Assembly: GCF_933775445.1 (NCBI RefSeq)
Contig: NC_065873.1
Coordinates: forward strand, 7,378,001-7,442,000
DNA from: Argentina anserina
Lineage: Eukaryota > Streptophyta > Magnoliopsida > Rosales > Rosaceae
Reading direction: 5' to 3'
Length of the DNA: 64,000 nucleotides
The notes beneath the pieces are model-generated. The model worked only from the letters and a program-made list of their open reading frames with translations. It was not told the DNA's origin and made no database searches. Shown one piece after another: positions 23,453 through 36,105 of this stretch. Position 1 is the first letter of the stretch. The number at the start of each line of letters is the position of its first letter. Made by a program: the position numbers and the translations under genes.

Positions 23453-23764
23453 GATTTGAGATTCCACTTTATCACAATTATACAAAGATATATCAGTGGC
23501 AGCATCCGAAATCAAATCAATGGTAAGATGAGTTAGATATATTATATACAAATAAAAGAGTGCTTTGAGGGAGGGGGTTTGGATCGGAGAGTCTCAATAT
23601 CAAGATAGGATTATGGTACTTAACCGTAAGAACATCACAGTGAATTTCAAAAAATAAACAGAACCCAGCCCTCAGTTGAAGTGATTGAATGAACTCAATG
23701 AAGTCACTAACAAAATTAAAGCAATTTGTATCATACCTTCAAAGCCCAACCAACCGAAACTCCT

Positions 23765-23995
23765 GAAAAGAAGAATCACGATCTAATCGTTTGCTTCTTT
23801 GCAATGCAGCTCTTGAAGAGGAAGAAGAATAGGTTTGGCTGAGAGCTTGAGACTTTTCTTCTGTTTGTAACTTTGTATTGAGGGTCGAAACTCTAAAAGA
23901 GAAGAATCACCGATCACGATCTAATCGTTTTTCGTTTTCGTCTTTGCGATGCGGTGCTTGAAGAGGAGGAAGAATAGATTTGACCGAGGGCTTGA
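23765..23995. repeat. Diverged tandem duplication near the hAT right end
   Basis: About 95-110 bp starting near AAGAAGAATCACGATCTAATCG occurs at 23767 and again, diverged, at about 23899. It precedes the GGCG/GCGC-rich subterminal DNA. Confidence 0.6.
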
Positions 23996-24225
23996 GAAAT
24001 TTTGTTCTCTTTATTTTCGTTAACCCTCAACTGAAAACGACATCGTTTTTTGTCTTTCGGGTTTAAAAAAAAAACTTGGAAGCGCGCCTTGTATGTGCGT
24101 TTTTTACGCCTTTATGCGCTTTTTTTGCGCATGTGCGCCTTTCTAAAAAAGGCGACTCATTTTCGACTAAGCCTTGAGCTTTTTAAGCCTCATGCGAGTT
24201 TTAAGGCGAGTTTTTTAAAACACTG

Positions 24226-24450
24226 ATTATGATGCAGAAAAGGTTCAGTCAACTTGGAGGCCTTCAGCTGGACAGAGATTGTAGGGCATTGGTGAGCCAA
24301 TTCTCTAGCATGACTCAAAGAACTGTTAGAGACAAGTTCGGTCGCCTCACTCAAATGGCAACCATTCCCAACTTAGAAAAAGTCTCTGAGATTCAGGATT
24401 TCTGGGGTGTGAATTCAGGACCTACTAACTATTCTTCTAGTGTACTTTAA
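24226..24450 (+). pseudogene. COG4-like pseudogene, downstream piece
   Basis: Continues the reading broken at 19896: [40 protein letters not shown], then [20 protein letters not shown] and a stop at 24448. These are the last conserved blocks of plant COG4 before its short C-terminal tail, which is missing. The target duplication of the hAT element (24226-24233) is included. Confidence 0.82.
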
Positions 24451-24822
24451 TATAGCAAAATTTAGATCATGCTTCTTCCTGTCGTAAGTGCACATTCTTT
24501 TGTCATATTGCACTCCAAATGGGTTCAGAACCTTAAGTCTTTATCCGCTTGGGGATGAATGAAAGCCGCCCTCATCCCCTCATTGGAGAAATTGGAGGCT
24601 TAATAGAAAGCGCAGATGTAACTCCTGCAGCAGTAACTGACAAGCGTATAACGAGTGGTGATGCAAATGTTGTTCTTCAAGGGATTGTCAAAGTCCTCAA
24701 AATATGATAAGGAATAGTTGGAAAAGGCTACAAAGATACAATGAGGGAGGGAGTCATGGGGACTAACAGAGCAGAGAGGCCCGAGGTTCCTCCAGATCGA
24801 GTCGGAAGATCAGGATCTCCGA

Positions 24823-24985
24823 GCCGGAGCAGCACAATCAGCTCATGGAGTCAAAGAGGCTTCTCGAATCGATTGTGAGGAAGAAGCTCTCTGCCGCCGT
24901 GGACCACAGAGACCATGGCAATGTGCTGAGGTTCATTAGGCTCTACAAACCATCAGGGATAGAAGAGGGCTTACAACCCTATGTG
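24823..24985 (+). pseudogene. COG4-like N-terminal fragment
   Basis: Reads QHNQLMESKRLLESIVRKKL, SAAVDHRDHGNVLRFIRLYK and PSGIEEGLQPYVSNL. This resembles the N-terminal third of COG4, where a Leu/Arg helix precedes RFIRLY and GLEEEGLQ. It lies after the C-terminal pieces in the same orientation, so order is inverted relative to the protein; this implies two decayed copies or a rearrangement. The stretch between (24540-24700, reading ADVTPAAVTDKRITSGDANV) looks like a piece of another gene that I cannot name. Confidence 0.6.
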
Positions 24986-25530
24986 AGTAACCTGAATGTG
25001 TGCCATTACAAGTTTTAGGAGAAGCCATCAAACCGTTTTTGCGTTGACTACAGAGCTGACTGATCCTATTGTCCTATTGGGTCTCAAACCTCAGCGTTAA
25101 AACGCAGCGTTTCGTAGTTCTGTCCATGTGGCAGGCACGTAATTCTCTCCATTTTCGAACATGAGAAATGATAATAAAAGTCTGTTTCTCTTTCATTTCC
25201 ATAAATTAGAGCTAGAAATCCAATGGCCGTAACTAAAACCCAGACAACAAGTTACATGGTATATAATCATATACCATCTAATTCGCTAAACCTGTCATAA
25301 GTGTACTTGCTGATTTTGATCTAAAATAAAGTCACTCGATGAATTCTTTTAACCAAAATTGAAACTTGTTTATGACGCCTGGTTTTCTGGCCAGATTGAA
25401 TGCAATAGATCTATACCTGACTCTGACTTCCTAATTCAAACTGTGAAATTGCTCTCATCTTAGTTCTGAGAATCAGGCAGCGTTTCTGCATGCAGTCCCA
25501 AATCCATATTCAACTCATGAACATGTACAA

Positions 25531-28500
25531 CTATTGCGGCTTGCCCTCTAGTACTTGAACAACTTGCTCTGCTCTCGATTGAATGCCGTTCAGGTACTCA
25601 GAAAGAACACGTTGCTGGTATGAACCACCCTCCTGATAAAGAAAATCACAACCAACTAGCTGAAGCCTCGGGACCGAGAAAATACAACCGAAATGAATGC
25701 CAAAAGGGTTGTTCTCACCGTTCGGATCAGAGTCCGTTCAATCCTTTTCTTGATGACAGCATAGAGGTCTGGTGGTGGAATATCACCTTTGCCAATTGAC
25801 AATCCATTGAGTAACAGCTTGTTCCATTCTTCCTCAGGTGCTGCAACAAATAAGAATGCCTATAAATGGCCCATATACACCAGACATGAACTAATTAAAT
25901 GGAGCTCCCACTTAGCTGTTATAAAAAATTTAAAAAAAAAAGAAGATAAATTCATGAGGTGAACCTACATCCATCCTGCATATTGGACCTACTATAAAAC
26001 GTATCTTCAAGGACACAGCGAAATAAAAATAAAATGATCAAAATGCAGAGGGAAAATCTTCCACATATTTCCTTTGTGCATCACAATTACTTGACACTAA
26101 ACTACAAGTAAGCAATTCAATCAAAACTACTGAGGCATACATAATCAAAGAGTAAAAGCTAACGACCAAATTGAACAAGTACTAAGATAAAAACTCTAGC
26201 AGCAGCTGCAGCATTCAGTGTGCCATATACCCGACACTCGGAGCGGAAGAAAATTTGGGTCCCTCACTGACCTTGAAACAGACTCTTTCCACTGTTTCAA
26301 CCCTTAGATAAGAAGACATTCTCAATGAGAGTTCAAATTACATCAGCCTAAAGGTGTTGATGTGATCTGAACTTAAGTAAGCTCCTGACCATTGAGTTGA
26401 TAATATCTCTTGGGAGTACAAGATGCCTTCATCCGCTGTTGACACTTACACAGAAACCCAATGTGTTTTTTTCTTAAAAAGAAGATTCAAATTTACAACC
26501 TCATCTCCAAGGTATTACTTCATTATAATAGGAAGAATTGTTGATTTTAAAATACCCTAACAATAGCAAAACCCTCTAACACAAGACATACAGAAATCAG
26601 TTAACCAGGCATTCCAACGTCCCCATTACTTATTTACTATACATTGAGTCTATAAAGATGATCTAACAACCTATGCAGGTAATAACCTATGTAGCACAAC
26701 AGAAGATAATGAGATGTGCAAATTCTCTTTAGTAAGAATCCAGAAGCTTCATCAAATACATGATTGGCAAATAAATAGTAGTAAAAGATTTTCTTACTGA
26801 ATCTGAAAGAAGAGCAACACACCTTTAATTATGGTTTCAAGAAACTCCTCAGCCTTCAGAATTTCATCCCCTGAAAATTAGTAAACACATAAAATTAGCA
26901 AAACCAAATTCTGAGACAGTTCACAATTACTGAAAAAAAAAACTTGATGATAAATTTAAATTTTCTTTTGGGATGGATATTTCATATTTTATAAACAAAG
27001 AACAAACAAGGACAATGAATTTTGGCAGCAGGAACATTTATTCTGAGATATAATAGTTTTTTTTTTCTTATGGATAGGAGATAAATACTGTAAGCATATA
27101 TTCTTAAGATAAAACGTGTCATGACTTATGACTCATGCCCCCCATCCAGTCACTTCAACCTTCTTGACTATGTGCCTTGGCTAATCAGTGTTTTGGTCAA
27201 ATGCATTGACTCGCACAGACACTTCTTAGGCCATACATCTTTTTGTGAAAAATGTATCCACATGCCTCCAGAAGACCTTAAGTTCTGATATTATTTTGTG
27301 AAAAATGAGAGGCATATGGTATACCTACGATGACTTCACTTTGTTGTTTAGGAAGTCTAGATCAACCCGACACACAACAGATGTGCGAGTCAACAGATGT
27401 TCCTCCAACTAACACAACAGAAAAGATATCATAAATCATGGCTCAGACTTTTGACCAATGTTCTAAAAATCCCCGCCTAGGACCGCCTAGGCGGCGCCTA
27501 GGCGCCCGGAGATCCTTAGCCGCCTAGATTTTGGGCCGATTAATCCCCGATTAATCCTCTGGGCGCTGGTTTTTAGCTGTCCACCCGATTAACGCCTAGC
27601 GTTTTTTAGAACATTGCTTTTGACAGTGTGCAAACATGTCATTTCTCATGATGTGGGGGAACTCACTCATCGAGATCACCTAGGAATACTAGTGAGTAAA
27701 TCAGTCTCCAAGAGATCGCTCAAAATACCCATAGATAGGTTTAATAAACAAGCAATGCAGAACTAGAACATGCTCATGTAGATCACACCAATAGACCAAT
27801 GTATTTACCTGGTGCACAGAGTTCCCTAGTTGAAATGTCACCAAAAATAACAAAACTCAAATACATTAGGATTACTACCAAGGCATGCTCACACAACTAG
27901 CCACTACACCATATCACTTGCTTTTGTACAAGTTCAAGCAAACTATATGATGTGAAAACACAATGTGGACGCTGGAACTACCTTTCTTTGCGTAACTACG
28001 TTTGGATAGAACTTTAGAAGCGTAGAGTTGCAAAACCTTTTGTAACATAGCCTCAAGCCCTGGCTTATCACCATCTTCTTTTGCCTGCAAAAAAAAAACA
28101 TTTAGCAAGTGTATCATATATGATGATCTTGAGATCCCCTAAAATAGTAGATTCAAGCCATACAACAAAATAAGTTTTCAGCTTGATTTGAGTTGGACAG
28201 ACGCTTAGAAATTAGCATCTAACTCATCAGAGTGAAGGTAAAACTTTGGTAGCATTTGTGACAAGTATTGATTTTGAGTTTAAAATCTTTCCATTTCTTT
28301 ATTTTGATACGAACTTTTACCCAGAATTTTCACATAATTTCCACATATTGCTTTGACTTAAACCATAAGGGGCTGTATGAATTTCCACATGAATTTTCAC
28401 ATCAAAACATATGATTGTAGTAGTATCACTTTGAACAAAAACAAAGAACATAGAATGAATGGCAATACTGAAGATAATGCAAATGTAAATAGATGTAGTA

Positions 28501-31421
28501 AAAACCCAAAATGCAGTTTTACTGCAACGGAAAGGTTGAGAACTTTACTAGTAGTATGAGATTTTACAGTTCCTACTGCAGAATATTCAGGCAGGTAGCA
28601 CTACAAGCATTGAAAAAACTAACTTGTCTAAGCTGAGCATTGACTTCTGAAAGGAAGCCTTCATCCAGTAGCCCTTCTTTTTCCTTTTCAGTGATTTCCT
28701 AATGATAAAATAAATAAATAAATAATAATAATAAAAGAAACATGGAATAAACGATATTAAAAAAAATTCCCGGGTTTGCGTTGAAAATTAGATGAAGATG
28801 GACCATCAAACCGAAAGTATATTAGTTGCAGAAGAATGAGTAATAGATTAGTACACAACAATTTTACCATCTGAGGTCAGATTGGGCCAAACATGTGGAT
28901 CAATATATTTGTTGGCGTGGACCATATGCACCTAAGTTGCACCTAAATGACTAAACGTAAATTGGAATAATGGAGCATGTCTTAGAATATTTGATGTAGT
29001 ATTTTCATGTCCGGAGAAACCTAGGATTTATACAATGAGATGCATGTCTTAGAACATTTGATGTAGCATTTATTTACTCGTAACACAATTAACAAGCAAT
29101 AATTTCATTTCTGATAAAACATAAATAGAAAAAGGGAATTGAAATCCACATACTACAATCCACACTCCTTTCCTCTTTTACTAACTTTAAATTTGTCTCT
29201 AGTAACATGTTTTTTGTCTTTTTATAAAAAGTTCGACTGAAAGAAAAGGAGTGTTCTGTAACCTGGATATCACTCCCCAAAGGGAATTCACTTCCCCCTA
29301 TCTGTTTATTCTTGCTGAGAAGAAAAAAACAAGCAGATATATAGACTATTTTAACCGGTTAATCAAAATCAATTTTTCAGAGAAAGAATTAGAAATGCTA
29401 GTCATTAACTTCTTTAGTTCTCAGATACGTCATTCTCATCCGAAGAAGTGTGTTATAATCTATGACATCATTGCCAAACTAAACTTGTAATCCAGTAAGA
29501 GCAATAATAAGGACGGAAAAAAAAATTAACAAGACAAAGCTTGATAAGGACCCGCCTCCAAAGGTTACACGCTAGAACTAACCCTTAAAACACAATTGAC
29601 TATATGCAATAAAGTGAGTTAAAAAAAAAAAGGACTCACTTTCTCCATTAATTTTAGAGACTCAGGATCTCTAGGAGGCCACTGAATCTCTACAACATCA
29701 TCAACTACAGGTTTCAGAATCCCCTTGAGGACATCAGTAGCTGAATTTATCTTTTCCTGCAGGGAAAGGGGGTAAAAAGAGAAAACAAATAAAAAAAACT
29801 ACGTCGTACTTGAACCACTCAAGAATAAGTTCTCTTTCAGTATGAGAGAAGAGAGAGGGGTAGGTACATTGGTCTTGTGAACAAGGCGGTCCACTATGCT
29901 CATTACAGATATAGCCAATTCCTCATAATCTTTCTGAAAAAATGCAAAAGAGTAAGCATTTTTACACAATTCTAGAACTGGAAGGAGACCAACAACGACA
30001 TTATCATCATAAAATCAGAATTGACCAAGTTGAAACCATGCTTTATCATCTTCTGATTTGCAGGTATCAGTTCTTGCTGCAAGCCGTATCCAAAAGCCCT
30101 CGTTAAATGCCAACACATTTTCTACAACAAGCTTCTGAAGCTGTTCACAAAAGGTAACAAACAATAAGTTCCAGTGACATACGTACACATGCAAGTCAAA
30201 CAACGCTCTGCTGCCTCTCAGGTAAGAAAATATTGATTAGCAATTGATCAGACAATTTATCCCTGGACTGAACATCTTTATAGATGAATCACATGATAGA
30301 TAAATTTAGAAACAGTAGTGAAAAAAAGTTTACTTTAGTCCAAACTCCAAAGGTTTCCTAGCAGGCGAAAAACAGTACCAGATCTGAAATACTGACAGAA
30401 TTGCCTTTATGGTCTTATGACTCTCATCTCAGTGTCAATTAACTCAAAAATTTAAATGCTCACTTACAGCTACTAATACTTCCTTCAGAAAACAATGCTA
30501 AAATAGGAGACGCAAGTAAGAGAATCCAATTCAGTTGAACTAGTTGCTAAAGAAAATGCAAAACACATATCTACTTACTTCAATTGGATTTGCATCCCTC
30601 AATTTGTCAATCAACCTATCAACTTCTACAGTCTTTTTAAATGCTTCCTCAGCATCTTGATTGACTGCACAGATCAAAGTTCTCCTGCTTTATTAGATTG
30701 AAACACTCAATTTACTATTGACAGCTCCATCAACCAAATTCAAAAATGCTGGAACCAAACGAGAGATAATTTCCTAATCAAATTACCATCCGCGGGTTCT
30801 ATACTTGAAAATAAAAATAATTAAGACGACAATAACAGTACACCACCAAAGGAGAACAAACAGTTAGAAAGACAGAACAAGAATAGTCATTTCTAACTAA
30901 CTGAATGGTACAACAGTTATTATTGTTTTTAAAGTAGTTTCAGTTGTCAACGAAATAGGCAGTACAATTTCAAGTAAAACATTCTACCGATGGCTACATG
31001 ATTCATCGACTCATATATTATGTCAACTAAGAAGCTGATCAAATAAAATCGAAACACAAACGGCGGCACTCATTGACAGTGAAAGAATTACCTCTTCTTA
31101 CAATCTATCAAATAAGCCGAACGCAACAGCCTCGGCCTCCACATCCCCGAAACCACAACATCTTCCGAGTTCTTTAGCAACGAAAAGCTTATACCAACCT
31201 ATTCAATGTGTGAAACAAAGCGCAGAAAATCTGAATCAAAATCACTCACAACAGTATTGGCTTTCATTGGATTTGATACAGTAGAGACATAGAAATGCAG
31301 AGAATGAAGTAGGAAATAGTAAAAGAGTGAGAAGAAGAAGTACCTGGTGACGGTGAGAAGAGCATCGGGGAGGTTGCAGGGAGAGAGAGGAGGGCATGGA
31401 TAGTGATGCGGAGGAAGCCAT
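25531..31421 (-). CDS. Plastid-type conserved plant protein (12 exons, 339 aa)
   Basis: Exons, from the 5' end: 31344-31421, 31092-31198, 30787-30803, 30579-30664, 30042-30140, 29868-29933, 29640-29756, 28624-28698, 27982-28084, 26823-26870, 25719-25840, 25531-25632. They total 1020 nt, open throughout, ending TAG. All junctions are GT-AG except the fifth donor, which appears to be GC. Residues 1-26 (MASSASLSMPSSLSLQPPRC) look like a chloroplast transit peptide. Conserved blocks include EIQWPPRDPESLKLMEKEIT, GLEAMLQKVLQLYASKVLSK, KAPEEEWNKLLLNGLSIGKG and KKRIERTLIRTEGGSYQQRV. This resembles the uncharacterised plant family of At4g37920, recalled rather than searched; biochemical role unknown. 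A MITE lies in the ninth intron. Upstream (31422 on) shows no interruption. Confidence 0.82.
27456..27616. mobile_element. 161-bp hAT-type MITE, copy 2, in an intron
   Basis: Ends CAATGTTCTAAAAAT and TTTTTTAGAACATTG; a perfect 8-bp duplication CTTTTGAC flanks it (27448-27455, 27617-27624). It lies between the exons ending at 27982 and starting at 26870 of the plastid-type gene. Nearly identical to copy 1 and exactly the same length. Confidence 0.95.
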
Positions 31422-32312
31422 TGGAGTTGTGGCGGGCTACTGATGACCGTTCAAGTTTTTTCTTCTTGTGATTTTCTTGGCTTTATCACCTTGTGTTTTT
31501 GTTGTGGATAATTTTCAGAGGACGGGAGAGTTTGGGCCTAGAGGGGGTCCAAAAGTCCATGTTTCATGTTCTATTTTTTCCTTTCTTTTACATCTAATTA
31601 AAGACAACAATCCTTCAAAAAAAAATTTAAAGACAACAATCAAAGTAATTGGTCGAAATTAAAGACACTTAGAAATACTATTCTTCATATTTGTAATCTC
31701 ATCGAAAATAAATTGACTTTACAAGGAACATGCTAAAAGTCTCTCTTTTAAGTTTGATGATAAGAGTTAATTGTCTTTTAGTTTGATGATGTGTGTGTGG
31801 TCAAGTGACTTAAGAGTCCCTTTCAGTGCAAATTTTAAAAATCATAGAGTATCCAACATACTGAGTTCTAGCTCTAATGACAAAACCTACAACATACTTC
31901 TTGTTGTTGATAACTAATCGGGTGCATCTTTGTTTGTTTGTTTGTTCGGGCTAATATAACTATGCCGAATAAGGAATCTAATTTAGTTAGTAACAATGTT
32001 TAGTGGCATTAGGTACAAACTGAAATGAGCTTATGTAGCGTCTGGTTTTCATTTTGACATCTTTAATTGGTCTTATGGTGGATACTTAAATGAGTTTCTT
32101 ATAATAATAAAAAAAGTCGCATTTCATACGTGAAATTAGAAAAAAAGTCAGGTAAGATTTCAAAATTAAAAAAAAAAAGAGTCAAATTCTTAAATCCCTT
32201 ATAGCGTTATCACTGAAGTTTGAAGTATTTACAAGAATGTCACTATGGCTATCTCTTGGCCTAAAACAACAATCAGTCTTTGAACCAATATCGCATCTAC
32301 GCTTGCAGATGC
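31422..32312. other. Intergenic, promoter side of the plastid-type gene
   Basis: AT-rich, with a TTTG microrepeat near 31930. No coding or repeats I can name. It should hold the promoter of the minus-strand gene that starts at 31421. Confidence 0.45.
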
Positions 32313-32575
32313 CTTAGTGGGGAGGTATGAGGTTCATTGGCGCAAGGTGAAGGCGTGGGTTTGCAGGCTCAGTGGAGGCACCAGATCGTCGGCACGGGGT
32401 TGACATGTGGTCTGCAGACGCAAGGGATGTGTAGAGTGGAGGCGTGAGATCTTCGGTGAAGGGTGGAGTCGTGGTTTGCAGACGCAGTGGAGGTACCGGG
32501 TGGAGGCGCGAAGTGGAGGTGGAGGTGTGGGGTTGAGACACGAGGTGGAGGCGCAGGTTTACTGCACTCAATTAG
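32313..32575. repeat. GC-rich GGAGGCG minisatellite-like tract
   Basis: Degenerate, imperfect 15-25 bp units built on GGAGGCG and GTGGAGG phrases. Open frames on both strands here are translations of the repeat. Confidence 0.6.
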
Positions 32576-32687
32576 GGAAGATGAAGATATGGGTACCCAA
32601 AGCAATTCTCTAGGTGGCCATCATAAATCCAAATGTCAACCCCTTCAATCCTTCACCCCTTCTTGTGTGTCTGATTTGGTATCATAT

Positions 32688-33145
32688 CTCATATTTACCT
32701 GTCACATTATCTGTCACATTATCTGTCACACTACTAGCCACACTACCAGTCACACTAACTTTCTATTGTGACAAGTAGTGTGATAGCTAGTGTGACAGGT
32801 ATTGTGGCTGGTGGTGTTCTGTACGATAACATGTGTGTCAATTTAGATCGTATGAGTTGATTTGAGAAGTTCAAGATCACATAACAATAAACAAAGGTTC
32901 ATTATTTATAGTCATTCTTCTTCTTCTTCTTCTTGTCACAACATAGTATCATAACAGTGTGACAACGAGTGTGACATGGGGTGTGATAGGTAGTGTGACA
33001 ACGGGTGTGTTAGGTAGTGTGACAGTGAGTGTGAAAGGTAGTGTGACAGGGAGTGTGAAAGGTAGTGTGACATGAGGTGTGACAACGGGTGTAATAGGTT
33101 GTGTGATAGTGAGTGTGACAACGGATGTGAGAGGTGGTGTGAGAA
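32688..33145. repeat. GTGTGACA minisatellite in inverted arrangement
   Basis: 32688-32760 carries TGTCACACTA-type units; from 32765 the complement appears (GTGTGACAGGTAGTGTGACA and variants), continuing as a 19-20-bp degenerate array over about 32940-33145. The opposed arrays could form a hairpin. Confidence 0.8.
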
Positions 33146-33777
33146 ATTTTTTAAATATGAGAAATTTTGTTAAAATTCAAAGGAAATTAGTATGAGTATG
33201 CTCAGAATGAAGAGAATAATTAGAATTAAAAAACCTTGAGCTCCGATTTCGCTGGAATTGCTTGGAACACCGCCATCAACGGCGGCGACCCCTTGCGAGG
33301 ATTGTTGCGCCTTGTACAGTGGTCGGTTCAGAGTCGGTATGGTATCAAATGAAAGAGGGGAGATAGATCTTTCCAACGGTATTAACCACACTCAAATCCA
33401 TTGACAAACGATAAAATTATGTCCGGAATAAGAAAAAGAAGGAAAAAGAAGAAGACAAAGAGTATAAAGAAAAGTAAATAGTTCGGAAAATATAAAAGAA
33501 GTGATTATTTTCTAAATTTTGTTTGAAACTTTTTGACTATTTTATAATTTCAATTAAAATGAGATGACATTTTTTAATGGGAAAATAAGTAGTGACATTT
33601 TTCTAATTTATGATGTGAGATTGTACTTTTTTTTTTCTAACTTGGCTTACTTAAATTTGTCATTCTTAGATAACACCTTACTTCAAAACCATAACCAAAA
33701 CAAATTACTCTCTAATAACACCAAACATAAGTCAACATTAGTTCTCATTAGTCTGAGATAGACTTAAAAGATAAATA
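33146..33777. other. Intergenic, no gene recognised
   Basis: 33220-33400 is more GC-rich than its surroundings and could be a fragment of a gene or element, but I recognise nothing. Confidence 0.35.
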
Positions 33778-34530
33778 GGTCTAATGCAAGAAATACAATA
33801 TCGGTCATTTACGGAAATATTGAAAGTCTAAAAAATGGAATTTTTTACGGAAATTTCAGAAAAATATCGATCTTGAAAAATAATTAAGAAAATTGATGGA
33901 AATTTGAATTAAAACATGGAAATTTTGAATGCAATTTTGAGAGATGTGTCTTTGTTCAATTATCTACTATATTACATAAGAAATTATTGTATGACTATTA
34001 GTCTATAATGAATTATAGTAATTTGAGGTGAAACAGTCGTCGGGAATTTTGAAAAATTGACACTTAAAGGTTTAAACATCTAATTTTTTATAACTGGGAA
34101 CCCAAAAAAAGGCTAGACCATCACAACTTATATACATATGAATATAATAGATTGAGCATGAAATTGCATGAGTGATTTATAACAACATAGATGATGTATG
34201 AGATATAAAATTTAAAATTATTAGGACTTTGTACATAATTTTAATTATTAGAACCTTATACCACATAGAGAATTTGGTATAAATATTAATTTATAGTTAT
34301 AGTGAGTTGTATTATAAGTTAACATTATGGTACATACTTAACCATTGAGAATTAACAATAATTTACTTTATTTATCTAATTCATGACCCAATAAGACATG
34401 AAAAATAGGATAATGATCATGAAAGGTGTAACTAAGAATGTAGTGAAATTGAATTTAATTAAATAGAAAATTATATTAAAAGGTACTAAAAATTAAATTT
34501 ATTAGAAATATCGGAAAATATCGGGAAATA

Positions 34531-36102
34531 TGATCGGAGCACTTTACGCGACGTTCTTAACATGTTTTTACCTCAATTTGTACTTTGCTTAGCCCTTATT
34601 GTTGTACTATTGAGTCATTGAGTCGTAGTAAGAGTCTTGAGCAGTATTGGATGCATTTTTGTGCTTACATGAGTTTAAAACGCATAATTGGTTTATATTC
34701 CTAGTTTGACTAGGAATCCTTGTTAGGTTTTGAAACTAATTATCTCTTACTTATGATTTTATTTTCTTATTTTCAGATTGGATTGAAGAGATAATTAAAA
34801 AAAAAGATGGAGCCAAGTCATGCAACAATTAAATAGAAGATGATCATTAAAGGCATAAAACATGGCATGTTTTAGGGAATAAAACATGGCATGTTTTAGG
34901 AAATAAAACATGGCATGTTTTAGAGATTAAAGCATGCCATGTTTTAGGGAATACAACTTTCCATGTTTTAGGGATTAAAGCATGACATTATTATAGGAAG
35001 AAAGAAGCAATTTCAAACCCTCCATCTTTCCTCTATATATACATGGCTTCACCTCTCAAATATCATCACTTCTCATTTGCATTCAAGAGCCAAACCTCTA
35101 CCAAAATACTACCTCAAACATCCTTTACCAAAACAGCAAGCCATTCTCCCCATATACAAATTCCATCTCCACCGAAATCACCATTGAAGACACATCTCCA
35201 AGGTTCCTACAACGTGTGATTTTCGCAACTCTTCTCCACGGGTTTGTTCGTTTTTGATTTTTTACAATACTTTGTCTATGAAGATTGTAGTATGATGTTT
35301 GTGTGGGATTATTGTTTTGTATTAAGAATCGAAATTTTCAGATTGTTTTATTGGATTTTTGGTTCTTTGCCAAATTAATGGTTTCCTATAATTAATGAGT
35401 TTGTATTTCTATTGTTGTGTTCTAATCATCTTTCTCATACTTTTAGATAATTTTCAGATATGTGCATATGAATTTAGTGCTTGGATGTAGTCCCTAAGAT
35501 TGTGTTTGAGTGCTAGATTCATCAACCATATTGACACAAATCGAATCATGCCCTAAGTAGGTTCGGTTTGTGTTGATTAAAAGTGGTAAAAATTCTGGAA
35601 ATTTGCATGTAAAACCATGGTGGGTGACGCCATACATGAAACATGTCTCCAACAAAGATTTGATGCTTAAATGTAATTGAATTTGATTTATACTCTAAGT
35701 GTTATTGAATTTTATTGCATGCAAATTTAGATTAGGCCCTAAGTCAATCTAAATGTTAATTGAAATCTTGCATGATTAGATGATCCCCTAAGGCTCTAAT
35801 TGTATTGGTGTCTAAAAAATATGTAATTGGTTGAATTAGAATGCATGATAGGTTCGAACTTGTAATTATGTGGTGTAATGGTAAATTTGGTTTAAGTTTG
35901 TTAAAGAGAAGTCGATCATGTAAATAATAATTTAGGTTTTATTTTAGCAGTTAATAATAAATCTCAAACCCCCCATTATTTGTTAACACTAAAAGTTTAG
36001 AGTTCCCTTCAATTCCCTGGAAAGAACGATCCCTGCTTATTCTATACTAACGATGATGTTTTACAGGGTTTATTATAGATGTTTTAACAAAAGGCTCTAT
36101 CA
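34531..36102 (+). repeat. 5' LTR of the Athila element
   Basis: Starts TGATCGGAGCACTTTACG and ends GGCTCTATCA. It has about four to five palindromic repeat units at 34850-34980, one or two more than the 3' LTR. A TATATATA motif is at about 35033-35041, followed by ACATGGCTTC. Confidence 0.93.
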
Positions 36103-36105
36103 TTT

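Larger units (their letters stand above)
19897..24225 (-). mobile_element. hAT transposon, non-autonomous, with nested insertions
   Basis: Ends are CAGTGTTTTAAAACGCG on the left and TTTTTTAAAACACTG on the right, giving an inverted repeat CAGTGTTTTAAAA. The 8-bp ATTATGAT flanks both sides (19889-19896 and 24226-24233). Inverted ends and 8-bp duplication are hAT features. Subterminal DNA is rich in GGCG/GCCTT motifs. Inside are a solo LTR (19924-21587), a 161-bp MITE (22224-22384) and a few coding-like minus-strand remnants, but no complete transposase. It interrupts the COG4-like pseudogene. Confidence 0.87.

Noticed and set aside
32407..32771. Gly/Val-rich overlapping ORFs on both strands
   Set aside because: They translate a GC-rich tandem repeat and have no conserved motif.
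32688..33145. CRISPR-like array
   Set aside because: Eukaryotic context, degenerate contiguous units and no spacers; it is a minisatellite.
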